Source: an uncultured Desulfobacterales bacterium
GTDB lineage: Bacteria > Desulfobacterota > Desulfobacteria > Desulfobacterales > JAFDCJ01
Assembly: GCA_945787595.1 (NCBI GenBank)
Contig: CALZJV010000439.1
Span: 1-5,463 of the forward strand
Length of the DNA: 5,463 bases
Direction of reading: 5' to 3'
Position 1 is the first letter of the stretch; every line of letters begins with the position of its first letter. Shown piece after piece: positions 1 to 5,463 of the stretch. The notes below the pieces were generated by a model. It had not been told where the DNA came from. It ran no database searches and saw only the letters and a list, made by a program, of their open reading frames with translations. A program made the position numbers and the translations under genes.

Positions 1-324
1 GCGTTCACCGTGGTCTTACCCCAATCTGCTTCTTCATAGTGATTCAAGAAACACCTGCTTCCAGTTGCTATGCACGTTGTGTGCGAACGTCCAGGTTATC
101 CACGCGGGCAAACCTGTGAGCTACGCTCAATTTGGACAAAAAATTCACCATCTAGATAATATGTGCCTTGACAACCAAATCCGCCTTCGATAATTGGATA
201 CTAATAATTTCCGCTCATAGTAAGTTTCCATATGTTGGGCTGCAGCTAAAGCCGACACATAATTCGCAATTTTTACTTGATATGCACTTAAAAGGCAAAT
301 TCTAAATTCTTTTTTCTTTACAAA
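1..324. other. Left intergenic stretch with no supported gene
   Basis: I see no gene that I can defend here. The plus strand has an open frame from the window edge to a stop at 191-193, rich in Cys, His and Leu, with no recognisable motif. The minus strand has two short open frames: one from about 333 down to a TGA at 145-147, and one from about 200 down to a TAA at 96-98. Their conceptual peptides (containing ALAAAQHMETYYE and EGGFGCQGTYYLDGEF) look more protein-like than random, but they lie in different frames and match no family I know. They may be remnants of a decayed minus-strand gene, or chance. No tRNA, CRISPR array or terminator is visible. Confidence 0.4.
277..306 (+). promoter_or_regulatory. 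Possible sigma70-type promoter for the glycosyltransferase genes
   Basis: TTGATA at 277-282 matches the -35 consensus in five of six positions. It is followed after 18 bases by TCTAAA at 301-306, a four-of-six match to the -10 box. Transcription would start near 312, leaving only about a dozen untranslated bases before the ATG at 325, with no Shine-Dalgarno sequence in that short leader. In this AT-rich stretch a match of this quality can arise by chance, so the call is weak. Confidence 0.25.
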
Positions 325-1491
325 ATGAGAGTATTAAACATTGCCATGGTGGCGGCTTGCCCTTTCCCGGCCAACCGCGGAACCCCGAGTAGAATTTTAC
401 GCATGTCTGAAGCCTTGGCGAAGTTAGGACACAACGTTCATGTGGTGACCTATCATTTCGGAAAAGACATCCAAACAGAGGGTGTTTTCATTCACAGGAT
501 CCCTCACGTGGCGTATTATAACAATTTTACGCCGGGGCCAACCCTCACCAAATTGTCACTGTTAGATAGCCTGCTATTTTTTAAACTACGAAAGATTACA
601 AAGACAAAAAACATCGATTTGATCCATGCCCACCATTATGAAGGTGCCCTGTTAGGCTACGCAGTCAGAGCACTGTACGGCGTTCCAGTTATTTATGACG
701 CGCATACAACCCTAACAGATGAACTGCCGTATTATGGATTCTGGAATAGAAAAATAGTTTCAGCATTTCTTGATTCTCATGTCCCCAAATGGGCCGATTT
801 TAATATTACTGTATCAGAAGAGCTCAAGGAAAAATTCTGCCATGCGGAGATTCCGAGCCACAAAATCGAAGTTATTCCAACCGGAGTTAACCCTGAAGCC
901 TTTGCGTATGGGAATCCTTCTCAGATCGGCAAAAAATATCGCCTAGGAACCAAGAAAGTCGTGGCATACACGGGTTCACTAGAAAACTATCAGGGTATAA
1001 AGTATCTCATTCGTGCGATGCCATTTGTTTTTAATCAACTTGAGGATACGATTTTGCTGGTGGTCGGTGATGGCAAAATAAATGAGTACCGCAATATGTG
1101 CCAAGAAATAGGCATTCAAAACAAAGTGATCTTCGCAGGTCCAAGACCGTTTAGTGAAATTCCGGATTACCTGGCCGCTGCCGACGTTACGGTTAGTCCC
1201 CGGATCAATTGCCCCGGTATGCCGCAAAAATTGACCAATTACATGATGGCCGGAAAGGCCATTGTCAGTTTTGAGGGCACGGCAAAATTACTGTCAGATG
1301 GGGTTGATGGATTAATTGTGCGAAACGGTGACGTCGAACAAATGGCGGATTCCATTATCACGCTTCTTAAGAACATCGACTTAAGAAGACGATTAGGCGA
1401 AAATGCCAGAAGAATTGTGGTCGAAAAGTACGACTGGTATGTTTTGTCAAGAAAAATTGAGGGTATCTATGCCTACTTACTGGGGTATTGA
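325..1491 (+). CDS. GT4-family glycosyltransferase (GT-B fold), polysaccharide biosynthesis
   Basis: A 388-residue protein of normal length for family-4 retaining glycosyltransferases, which move a sugar from a nucleotide-sugar donor to a growing glycan on the cytoplasmic side of the inner membrane. It opens with the expected first beta strand and glycine loop (MRVLNIAMVA, then NRGTPSRI near residues 18-25), which supports the ATG at 325 although no clear Shine-Dalgarno site precedes it. The N-terminal acceptor domain runs to about residue 185 and includes HAHHYEG and VIYDAH. The C-terminal donor domain has the VIPTGVN entry (183-189), YTGSLENYQG (about 215-224) and VVGDG (246-250). The usual E-x7-E motif is replaced by PQKLTNYMMAG (300-310), a variant typical of some GT4 subgroups. 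There is no signal peptide or membrane helix. Donor and acceptor sugars cannot be deduced. It heads a same-strand run with the next glycosyltransferase. Confidence 0.9.
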   Translation: MRVLNIAMVAACPFPANRGTPSRILRMSEALAKLGHNVHVVTYHFGKDIQTEGVFIHRIPHVAYYNNFTPGPTLTKLSLLDSLLFFKLRKITKTKNIDLIHAHHYEGALLGYAVRALYGVPVIYDAHTTLTDELPYYGFWNRKIVSAFLDSHVPKWADFNITVSEELKEKFCHAEIPSHKIEVIPTGVNPEAFAYGNPSQIGKKYRLGTKKVVAYTGSLENYQGIKYLIRAMPFVFNQLEDTILLVVGDGKINEYRNMCQEIGIQNKVIFAGPRPFSEIPDYLAAADVTVSPRINCPGMPQKLTNYMMAGKAIVSFEGTAKLLSDGVDGLIVRNGDVEQMADSIITLLKNIDLRRRLGENARRIVVEKYDWYVLSRKIEGIYAYLLGY

Positions 1492-1548
1492 ACATATTCC
1501 ATGTAATTATGTACCAGCGTGATCATCTAAATTCATTTGATTGGGTTT

Positions 1549-2736
1549 ATGAACGATCCGAGGCCTGATAATTTCACTGAATGTCCATTGGTAAATAAGA
1601 ACAGAAAAATAAACGTCCTAGTCGCTGCTGATCATGCCGGATACCAGGGAAGGCTTGCAGGTGTAGGCCGATACCTGTTGAACATTTTACCAAGGTTGGA
1701 CCGAAACTGTTTCAACATCATTTTAATCGTTTTAAGAGATACGGCTTCACTAAAGTCAGAGCTTAAAAAGGAAGGCATAAAACTAATCCACCTCAATCGC
1801 AAAAAGTTCGATCCTTCTACTCTATATGATTTTGTTAAAATTATCAGACGCGAAAGGATTCGCATACTTCATTTGCACCAGTATGGTACTTCCAATTTCG
1901 GGAGAATCGCAGGGAAGCTCTTAGGGGTGCCAACGATTCTGCATGCCCACGGCCCGGATTTGAATTATCCTATCTATCAGTGGATCGCAGATCGGCTGTT
2001 GGCTAAGCAGACACATTGCGCTCTTGCCGTATCAGAGGCGGTTAAGGAGGAATGTGTCAAGAATCGGGCCATCAAGCCGCATAAAATTATTGTCATACCG
2101 AACGCGATTCCGATAGAAAATTTTAAACATTGGTCCCCGGCAAGGTGTCAAGCACTGAAAAGCCGATGGAACATACCCCCGAGCGCTCCGATTGTCGGGA
2201 CGATAACCCGCTTCCACGAAGAAAAGGGAAACCACTATCTATTGGAGGCGGCAGCGGAGATCCTGCAGGTATTGCCAGATGCTTACTTTTTGTTTGTGGG
2301 TGACGGGCCACTTTACGGTCAGCTTAAACAGCTTGCACGAAAACTGAGAATTGAGCACAATGTCATATTTACCGGATTTCAAAGGGATGTTGTCGGCATG
2401 CTGTCTATATTTGATGTCAAAGCCATCGTTTCAAACGCAGAAGGTTATTCGCAAGTTCTCCTTGAGGCAATGGCTATGGGAAAAGCGGTGGTCGCCACCG
2501 AAGTGGGGGGCATCAAAGAAATTCTTAAACATGGCGAAACCGGATTACTGGTTCCGGCTAGAGATTCTCACAGCATGACCGAGAAGATTATTTTTTTATT
2601 GCAAAATGAGCAGGAAAGAGTGCGCCTGGGGGCAAACGCTCAAAGGGGAAGCCATCAATTTGCTATACACAAGCATGTACGAAATCTTGAAAGACAATAT
2701 GAGAAATTGGCGACTAAATTTAGAGATAATTTTTGA
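1549..2736 (+). CDS. GT4-family glycosyltransferase (GT-B fold) with intact E-x7-E motif
   Basis: A second retaining GT-B glycosyltransferase, presumably adding another sugar to the same lipid-linked glycan in the cytoplasm. I chose ATG 1549 (395 residues); an in-frame TTG at 1537 would add four. Neither has a clear Shine-Dalgarno site, and about 20 N-terminal residues precede the fold. Counting from the TTG, the first strand and glycine loop are INVLVAADH and RLAGVGRYL (about 25-47). The acceptor domain contains HLHQYGT and LHAHGPD, and the linker is VIPNAIP (186-192). The donor domain has GTITRFHEEKG (221-231), whose Arg225 and Lys230 sit where the family binds donor phosphates. It also has VGDG (254-257) and the complete motif E302 GYSQVLL E310, followed by AMAMGKAVVATEVGG. 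It starts 57 bases after the previous gene on the same strand, so co-transcription is likely. Substrates are unknown. Confidence 0.92.
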   Translation: MNDPRPDNFTECPLVNKNRKINVLVAADHAGYQGRLAGVGRYLLNILPRLDRNCFNIILIVLRDTASLKSELKKEGIKLIHLNRKKFDPSTLYDFVKIIRRERIRILHLHQYGTSNFGRIAGKLLGVPTILHAHGPDLNYPIYQWIADRLLAKQTHCALAVSEAVKEECVKNRAIKPHKIIVIPNAIPIENFKHWSPARCQALKSRWNIPPSAPIVGTITRFHEEKGNHYLLEAAAEILQVLPDAYFLFVGDGPLYGQLKQLARKLRIEHNVIFTGFQRDVVGMLSIFDVKAIVSNAEGYSQVLLEAMAMGKAVVATEVGGIKEILKHGETGLLVPARDSHSMTEKIIFLLQNEQERVRLGANAQRGSHQFAIHKHVRNLERQYEKLATKFRDNF

Positions 2737-2791
2737 TTAAACGGTTACTTTCATAATTTCTAAAAGATACCTGCCTAATCAGGCCTATTGC

Positions 2792-3190
2792 ATGAAGCAT
2801 CATTTAAGCAAAATACAGTTAGTCACGCGAGACATTCTGCTCGGAATGTACTACTACAGCGGTATGGGATGGCTTTATAGTATATTTTGGGGTCGAAAAC
2901 GCGCGATTATCTCCTTCCACAATGTGCTCGATGAGGAATTCATGCGAGAGCCCTATCTATTCGAAAATGGCGTCAGTGCCCAGATATTTGAAAAGCAAAT
3001 TCAATACCTTATCAAAAATTGGTCAGTCCAACCTTTTGAAAAAATTTACGATACAGGTATTGAAGGTTTGTTTTTAACATTTGATGACGGCTTGCGAAAC
3101 CATTACACAATGGTATCTGCATCTTACAGCGGAGATTTTTCCAAATTTCGTCAAGCAGGTCGAGCAATTTGCTGCACATGCCATCCCTAA
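2792..3190 (+). pseudogene. Polysaccharide deacetylase (NodB/CE4 family), 5' part only, fused to recombinase sequence
   Basis: The first 106 or so codons read as the start of a carbohydrate-esterase family 4 deacetylase, which removes acetyl groups from polysaccharide using a metal held by Asp and His residues. Visible hallmarks are RAIISFHNVLDE (about 38-49), in the position of the family's opening YHxV-like strand, and the NodB first motif TFDDG (96-100). Its second Asp is the metal ligand and its first the catalytic base in studied members. After LRNHYT (101-106) family resemblance stops: the last 26 codons are out-of-frame reading of a tyrosine recombinase tail. The H-x3-H metal motif and the rest of the barrel, normally another 150 residues or more, are missing, so the product should be inactive. 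The start at 2792 lies 55 bases after the glycosyltransferase stop and lacks a clear Shine-Dalgarno site. Its position suggests it once modified the polymer made by the two upstream enzymes. Confidence 0.85.
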
Positions 3191-3206
3191 GAGGTTAGAG
3201 CAATGA
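3105..3206 (+). pseudogene. C-terminal remnant of an upstream tyrosine recombinase
   Basis: Read in the frame of the TGG at 3111, these bases encode WYLHLTAEIFPNF and on to HAIPKRLEQ, ending at TGA 3204-3206. This resembles the tail that follows the nucleophilic tyrosine (TYWYL-type) in recombinases of three-gene recombinase modules. The Tyr codon at 3114-3116 is the likely nucleophile by alignment from memory. Only about 33 codons remain; the bases before about 3105 belong to the truncated deacetylase. The stop overlaps the next recombinase start as ATGA (3203-3206), a translational-coupling arrangement expected within such modules and strong support that this frame was once coding. It is too short and lies in a different frame from the overlapping deacetylase open frame, so it is easily missed. 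Confidence 0.72.
3190..3195 (+). promoter_or_regulatory. Ribosome binding site of the recombinase at 3203
   Basis: The purine-rich AGAGGT ends about seven bases before the ATG at 3203 and matches part of the Shine-Dalgarno consensus. Together with the ATGA overlap it fixes the start of the downstream recombinase. The site lies inside the coding sequence of the upstream recombinase tail. Confidence 0.5.
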
Positions 3207-4049
3207 AGCCAACTGATTTTGCGATTCGGTTGACGAGCTTTCTTGGTGAATACTTATCTACTCAGAAAAACGTCAGCCCGAATACGATAAAAGCCTATCA
3301 CGATGCTTTTACGTTGTTATTGCGTTACTGCCGGGACCAATTGGCAGTATCTCCGAAGAATTTAACGCTTGATACACTAAACGCGCCACTGGTTCTAAGC
3401 TTTCTCAACCGCATGGAAAATGAGGGAAATTGTAGCATCCGTACTCGATATCACCGGTTGTCAGTTATACATGCATTTTTTCGGTATCTCCAAACTGAAG
3501 AAGCCGGCCGAAATTCTTGACAAACCGAATTTGGCAACCATATGGGGAAGGCGGGACGCGGCTATGCTCAGCCTGCTCTATGATACTGGAGCGCGGGTTC
3601 AGGAACTGGTTGATCTATCGGTCCGAGACGTTCGACTCGATCCTCTTGCTCAGATTTGTCTGACCGGAAAAGGACGAAAAGCTCGGGTAGTACCACTCAT
3701 GTCTGCTATGGTCAATCTATTGGCCCAGTATATGAGCAAGCATCTCCTGAACTGCTCAGAGTGCATCGATTCACCACTGTTTTTTAATCGGCGAGGAGAG
3801 TATCTTTTACCTTCAGGTGTTCGTTACTTATTGGAAAAATATTCGATAGCTGCAAGAAAAACCAGGCCAGGACTATTGAAACATAACAGCCCGCATACTA
3901 TGCCTCATTCGAAAGCGATGCATTTGCTCCAAGCAGGTAACCCGGCAACGGTTATCCAGTCGATCCTTGGACATGCTGATATCAGAAGCACGGATATCTA
4001 CGTTCGAGCCGACATGAAAATGAAACCCAGGATTTCTATGATGCGTTGA
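3203..4049 (+). pseudogene. Tyrosine recombinase/integrase, inactivated by frame change, linker loss and Arg-to-Pro substitution
   Basis: This was a site-specific DNA recombinase of the lambda-integrase/Xer type. The first frame (3203 to about 3502) encodes the N-terminal SAM-like DNA-binding domain, from MKPTDFAIRL through NTIKAYHDAF to FFRYLQTEE, and stops at 3518-3520. Family sequence resumes in another frame at about 3507 (AEILDKPNLATIWGRRDAAM) and runs to TGA 4047-4049. Catalytic positions are Arg I at 3594-3596 (TGARVQEL), Lys at 3669-3671 (TGKGRKAR), box II at 3894-3908, LGH at 3966-3974 and Tyr at 3999-4001 (DIYVRAD). Box II reads HTMPH where the family has H-x-x-R-H, so the second catalytic Arg is Pro (codon 3903-3905). 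Joining the frames gives about 280 residues, against roughly 330 usual. Much of the deficit falls between YLQTEE and AEILDKP, where homologues carry an interdomain linker. The C-terminus after MKMK also looks altered. The lesions are independent, so the gene is dead. Confidence 0.88.
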
Positions 4050-4064
4050 ACTATGGATTTCATA

Positions 4065-5126
4065 TCAGATGATATCTAGTTCGGTGTCGCCGGCGGTAAT
4101 AAACCAATCTTTGAATTTCGTCAGTTCTTCATTAGAAACTTCAGCAGAATTGTTAATGAAGCCTCCCTGGGCGCCCCTTTTTTTAAAAAAGAATCCTTCT
4201 TGCCGTAACACTTTTTGGATCACCTTACTTTGCGTGGCCACCCGACAGCCTACTACATCCGCCCCTTTGGCCGCCAATTCCTGTATGGCCCTCTCAATTA
4301 GACAAGACAATGCTTCCGCATCATTCGCACCGGTAAGAAAATCCACTATATGACCATGTCGCAGCCCCTCTTTTTCTTCTACCCTGAAAACCACATACCC
4401 AACGATTTTTTCCACCCTTTTGGCTAACCATATCGAATATCGCCTGGTGGGATAATCCGCAAACCGCCAATTCAAATAGGTATGGTCTTTGACCTTTGTG
4501 ATCTTTAATTCCCGCGACGCTTCTTTCCAAAAGTCGTCTATCCGTTCATCAAACCGATGCACCTCACAAAGGTCAAGTCCCTGATGTCTTCTCAGTCGAA
4601 ACCGCAAATATAATTCTCGAAATACCTTCCAAAACCATCCCGCAAGGACAGGCATGATCTTATTGCTCATTTTGTTTCGTAAATAACTTTGCATATCAAT
4701 GATATGAACATAAAGATCGATCCGACAGAAGTCCAAGGAACCCATTCGTTTCCAAAAGCGACGGACTTTCCCCATAGGAAACCCCATGTGCAAGTAGGGT
4801 TCTTTCCGCACCATGGCACGGGCAAGCCGCAGCCCTTGCCGACCTCTGTAATCCGGATGAACCATAAAATAACCGACCCATAAGGCCCGAATGACCTTTT
4901 CGTGAACCTTCAGCAGAGTCCACATGCTCGAGATCATGCCTACAACCTTATCCCCGTCCTCCAGAACTAATGCTATATGCTCTGAACCGAGATTGAGGGG
5001 GTTGGCCTCAAACTCCCATTCCCAGCGTTTTCTCGTAAATTTGGCATAAGCTCCGCCCCAGACGTCTTCGATTAAAAGCAAGGCCGCTTCCTTATCTTTT
5101 TCTTTAAATCTTCGAATAGTACTCAC
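4065..5126 (-). CDS. GNAT-family acyltransferase with two GNAT-like halves, likely polysaccharide-associated
   Basis: A 353-residue protein starting at GTG 5124-5126, with GGGGAG about 11 bases upstream as a possible Shine-Dalgarno site; no in-frame ATG lies between it and the preceding stop. The N-terminal half is a recognisable GNAT domain: IRRFKEKDKEA (4-14), EDGDKVVGMISSMW (56-69), and the acetyl-CoA pyrophosphate loop VHPDYRGRQGLRLARAM (89-105), with Arg94-Gly-Arg-Gln-Gly in place of the usual R/Q-x-x-G-x-G/A. A basic aromatic linker (about 150-185) leads to a second GNAT-like half with TYLNWRFADYPTRRYSIW (216-233), VGYVVFR (242-248) and a closing WFITAGDTELD (341-351). It would transfer an acyl group from acyl-CoA to an amine or hydroxyl, plausibly on a sugar intermediate given its neighbours; the substrate is inferred from context only. 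There is no signal peptide or clear membrane helix, so it is probably cytoplasmic. It converges on the recombinase remnant and reads as intact. Confidence 0.85.
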   Translation of the reverse strand: MSTIRRFKEKDKEAALLLIEDVWGGAYAKFTRKRWEWEFEANPLNLGSEHIALVLEDGDKVVGMISSMWTLLKVHEKVIRALWVGYFMVHPDYRGRQGLRLARAMVRKEPYLHMGFPMGKVRRFWKRMGSLDFCRIDLYVHIIDMQSYLRNKMSNKIMPVLAGWFWKVFRELYLRFRLRRHQGLDLCEVHRFDERIDDFWKEASRELKITKVKDHTYLNWRFADYPTRRYSIWLAKRVEKIVGYVVFRVEEKEGLRHGHIVDFLTGANDAEALSCLIERAIQELAAKGADVVGCRVATQSKVIQKVLRQEGFFFKKRGAQGGFINNSAEVSNEELTKFKDWFITAGDTELDII

Positions 5127-5247
5127 AGGACAAAATTCTCCCCATATCCCGGCAGGATAGCCTCGATACAGAAGTCTCGAGTATTATCCTCACAATTTAA
5201 TAAATCGCCTCTCTTAACCCTACAACGAAAGTTAATATAATTTATCA

Positions 5248-5276
5248 TTGATTATGGCAACATATTCTGTTATATT
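5248..5276 (+). promoter_or_regulatory. Sigma70-type promoter of the IS transposase
   Basis: TTGATT (5248-5253) and TATATT (5271-5276) are separated by exactly 17 bases and each differs from consensus at two positions or fewer. Transcription would begin near 5283, giving a leader of about 28 bases that carries the strong Shine-Dalgarno site. An overlapping TATTAT at 5273-5278 is a second possible -10 box with less favourable spacing. Confidence 0.5.
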
Positions 5277-5295
5277 ATACTCCGAAACTAAAACC

Positions 5296-5303
5296 AAAAG
5301 GAG
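5296..5303 (+). promoter_or_regulatory. Strong ribosome binding site of the IS transposase
   Basis: AAAAGGAGG around 5296-5303 is a near-perfect Shine-Dalgarno sequence. It ends seven bases before the ATG at 5311 and fixes that start. It is by far the best ribosome binding site in the window; both glycosyltransferase genes and the deacetylase lack one. Confidence 0.75.
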
Positions 5304-5310
5304 GCAGATT

Positions 5311-5463
5311 ATGTTACCAGAGATTCGAAACCAAGATCATCTATTTTCAATCCCCAAGTTTACCGTATCGGGTGATGATGTTAAAAATTTCACCAATGAA
5401 CTCAAAGGCTTTCACGAAGTATTCAGTGACTGTTTTCACCGCAGCGAATCCCGAGGCCATTTT
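5311..5463 (+). CDS. IS701-like DDE transposase, N-terminal fragment cut by window edge
   Basis: The first 51 codons of a plus-strand gene that continues past the right edge. The peptide begins MLPEIRNQDHLF and contains NELKGFHEVFSDCFHRSESRGHF (about residues 29-51). The spaced pattern FHxxFxxCFxRxExR..F resembles the N-terminal segment of IS701-family (IS4-related) transposases, which cut and paste their element with a DDE catalytic triad. The catalytic Asp and Glu residues would lie beyond the window, so activity cannot be judged. The strong Shine-Dalgarno site and promoter upstream suggest an expressed, fairly recent insertion next to the acyltransferase gene. The family call rests on a short segment. 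Confidence 0.62.
   Translation, partial: MLPEIRNQDHLFSIPKFTVSGDDVKNFTNELKGFHEVFSDCFHRSESRGHF

Larger units (their letters stand above)
3105..4049 (+). mobile_element. Degenerate remnant of a multi-recombinase (RIT-like) mobile element
   Basis: The tail of one tyrosine recombinase overlaps the start of another by ATGA, as in 'recombinase in trio' elements, where three tandem tyrosine recombinases are translationally coupled. Here the first gene and nearly all of the second are absent, and the third carries several inactivating lesions. I cannot place either terminus: the left side is a deletion junction with a deacetylase gene near 3101-3111, and no convincing terminal inverted repeats are visible. 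The right limit is set only by the end of recognisable recombinase sequence. The element should not be mobile by its own enzymes. The RIT assignment rests on protein style and the ATGA overlap, without a database comparison. Confidence 0.6.
5127..5310. other. Divergent intergenic region between the acyltransferase and the IS transposase
   Basis: This AT-rich spacer should contain the upstream region of the minus-strand acyltransferase, the left end of the IS element and the transposase promoter. A short inverted repeat CTCGA/TCGAG (5162-5166 and 5177-5181) could form a weak stem in the acyltransferase leader. A TTAAC/GTTAA pair (5214-5218 and 5231-5235) lies near where an IS terminus might be. 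The true IS boundary cannot be set without the right end of the element. Confidence 0.4.

Noticed and set aside
61..98. GCAC/GTGC repeats near 73-85 as a possible structured RNA or intron end
   Set aside because: Only a four-base stem can be formed, and no group II intron domain or riboswitch core is recognisable.
2..193. Plus-strand open frame running in from the left edge (63 codons to a TAA)
   Set aside because: No recognisable motif, unusually Cys- and His-rich composition and no confirmable start; overlapping minus-strand frames look at least as protein-like. Insufficient to call a gene.
979..1227. Minus-strand open frame of 82 codons inside the first glycosyltransferase
   Set aside because: Antisense shadow of a well-supported gene, with no domain resemblance or start signal.
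2771..2786. Palindrome GCCTAATCAGGC before the deacetylase as a possible terminator
   Set aside because: The stem is only four base pairs and no T-run follows on the plus strand, so it cannot act as an intrinsic terminator.
4084..4096. GGCGGTAA resembling the ops core (GGCGGTAG) of RfaH-controlled polysaccharide operons
   Set aside because: The last base of the core differs, the flanking sequence does not fit, and it lies at the 3' end of the minus-strand acyltransferase coding sequence rather than in a leader.
4689..4923. Plus- and minus-strand open frames of 64 to 75 codons inside the acyltransferase
   Set aside because: Alternate-frame shadows of the acyltransferase coding sequence with low-complexity, motif-free peptides.

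Overview
The window looks like a piece of an extracellular polysaccharide locus in a Gram-negative bacterium, cut into and eroded by mobile elements. Base composition is moderate (by eye a little under half G+C). The protein style, with family-4 glycosyltransferases, a NodB-type deacetylase and a double-GNAT acetyltransferase beside recombinase and IS remnants, reminds me of Desulfobacterota (sulfate-reducer) genomes. No rRNA or other taxonomic marker is present, so that assignment is only an impression.

Layout: positions 1-324 hold no gene I can support. Two consecutive plus-strand glycosyltransferases of the GT-B/GT4 type follow (325-1491 and 1549-2736). A plus-strand polysaccharide deacetylase starts at 2792 but breaks off just after its first catalytic motif (TFDDG). 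At about 3101-3111 the sequence passes, in another frame, into the C-terminal end of a tyrosine recombinase. That fragment overlaps by ATGA the start of a second tyrosine recombinase (3203-4049). The second recombinase is itself dead: it has a frame change with apparent loss of the interdomain linker, and a proline where the second catalytic arginine should be. The arrangement matches the end of a 'recombinase in trio' (RIT-like) module whose upstream part is gone.

Convergent to this remnant, on the minus strand, is an apparently intact GNAT-type acyltransferase (4065-5126, GTG start). Beyond it a well-formed promoter and a near-perfect Shine-Dalgarno site lead into the first 51 codons of an IS701-like transposase that runs off the right edge.

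Functionally, the two glycosyltransferases would add sugars to a lipid-linked glycan at the inner face of the cytoplasmic membrane. The deacetylase would have trimmed N- or O-acetyl groups from the polymer, and the GNAT protein probably acylates a sugar or amino sugar precursor. The deacetylase step appears lost at this locus. I see no undescribed system. The most informative structure is the deletion or fusion scar joining deacetylase to recombinase, plus layered decay of the mobile module.
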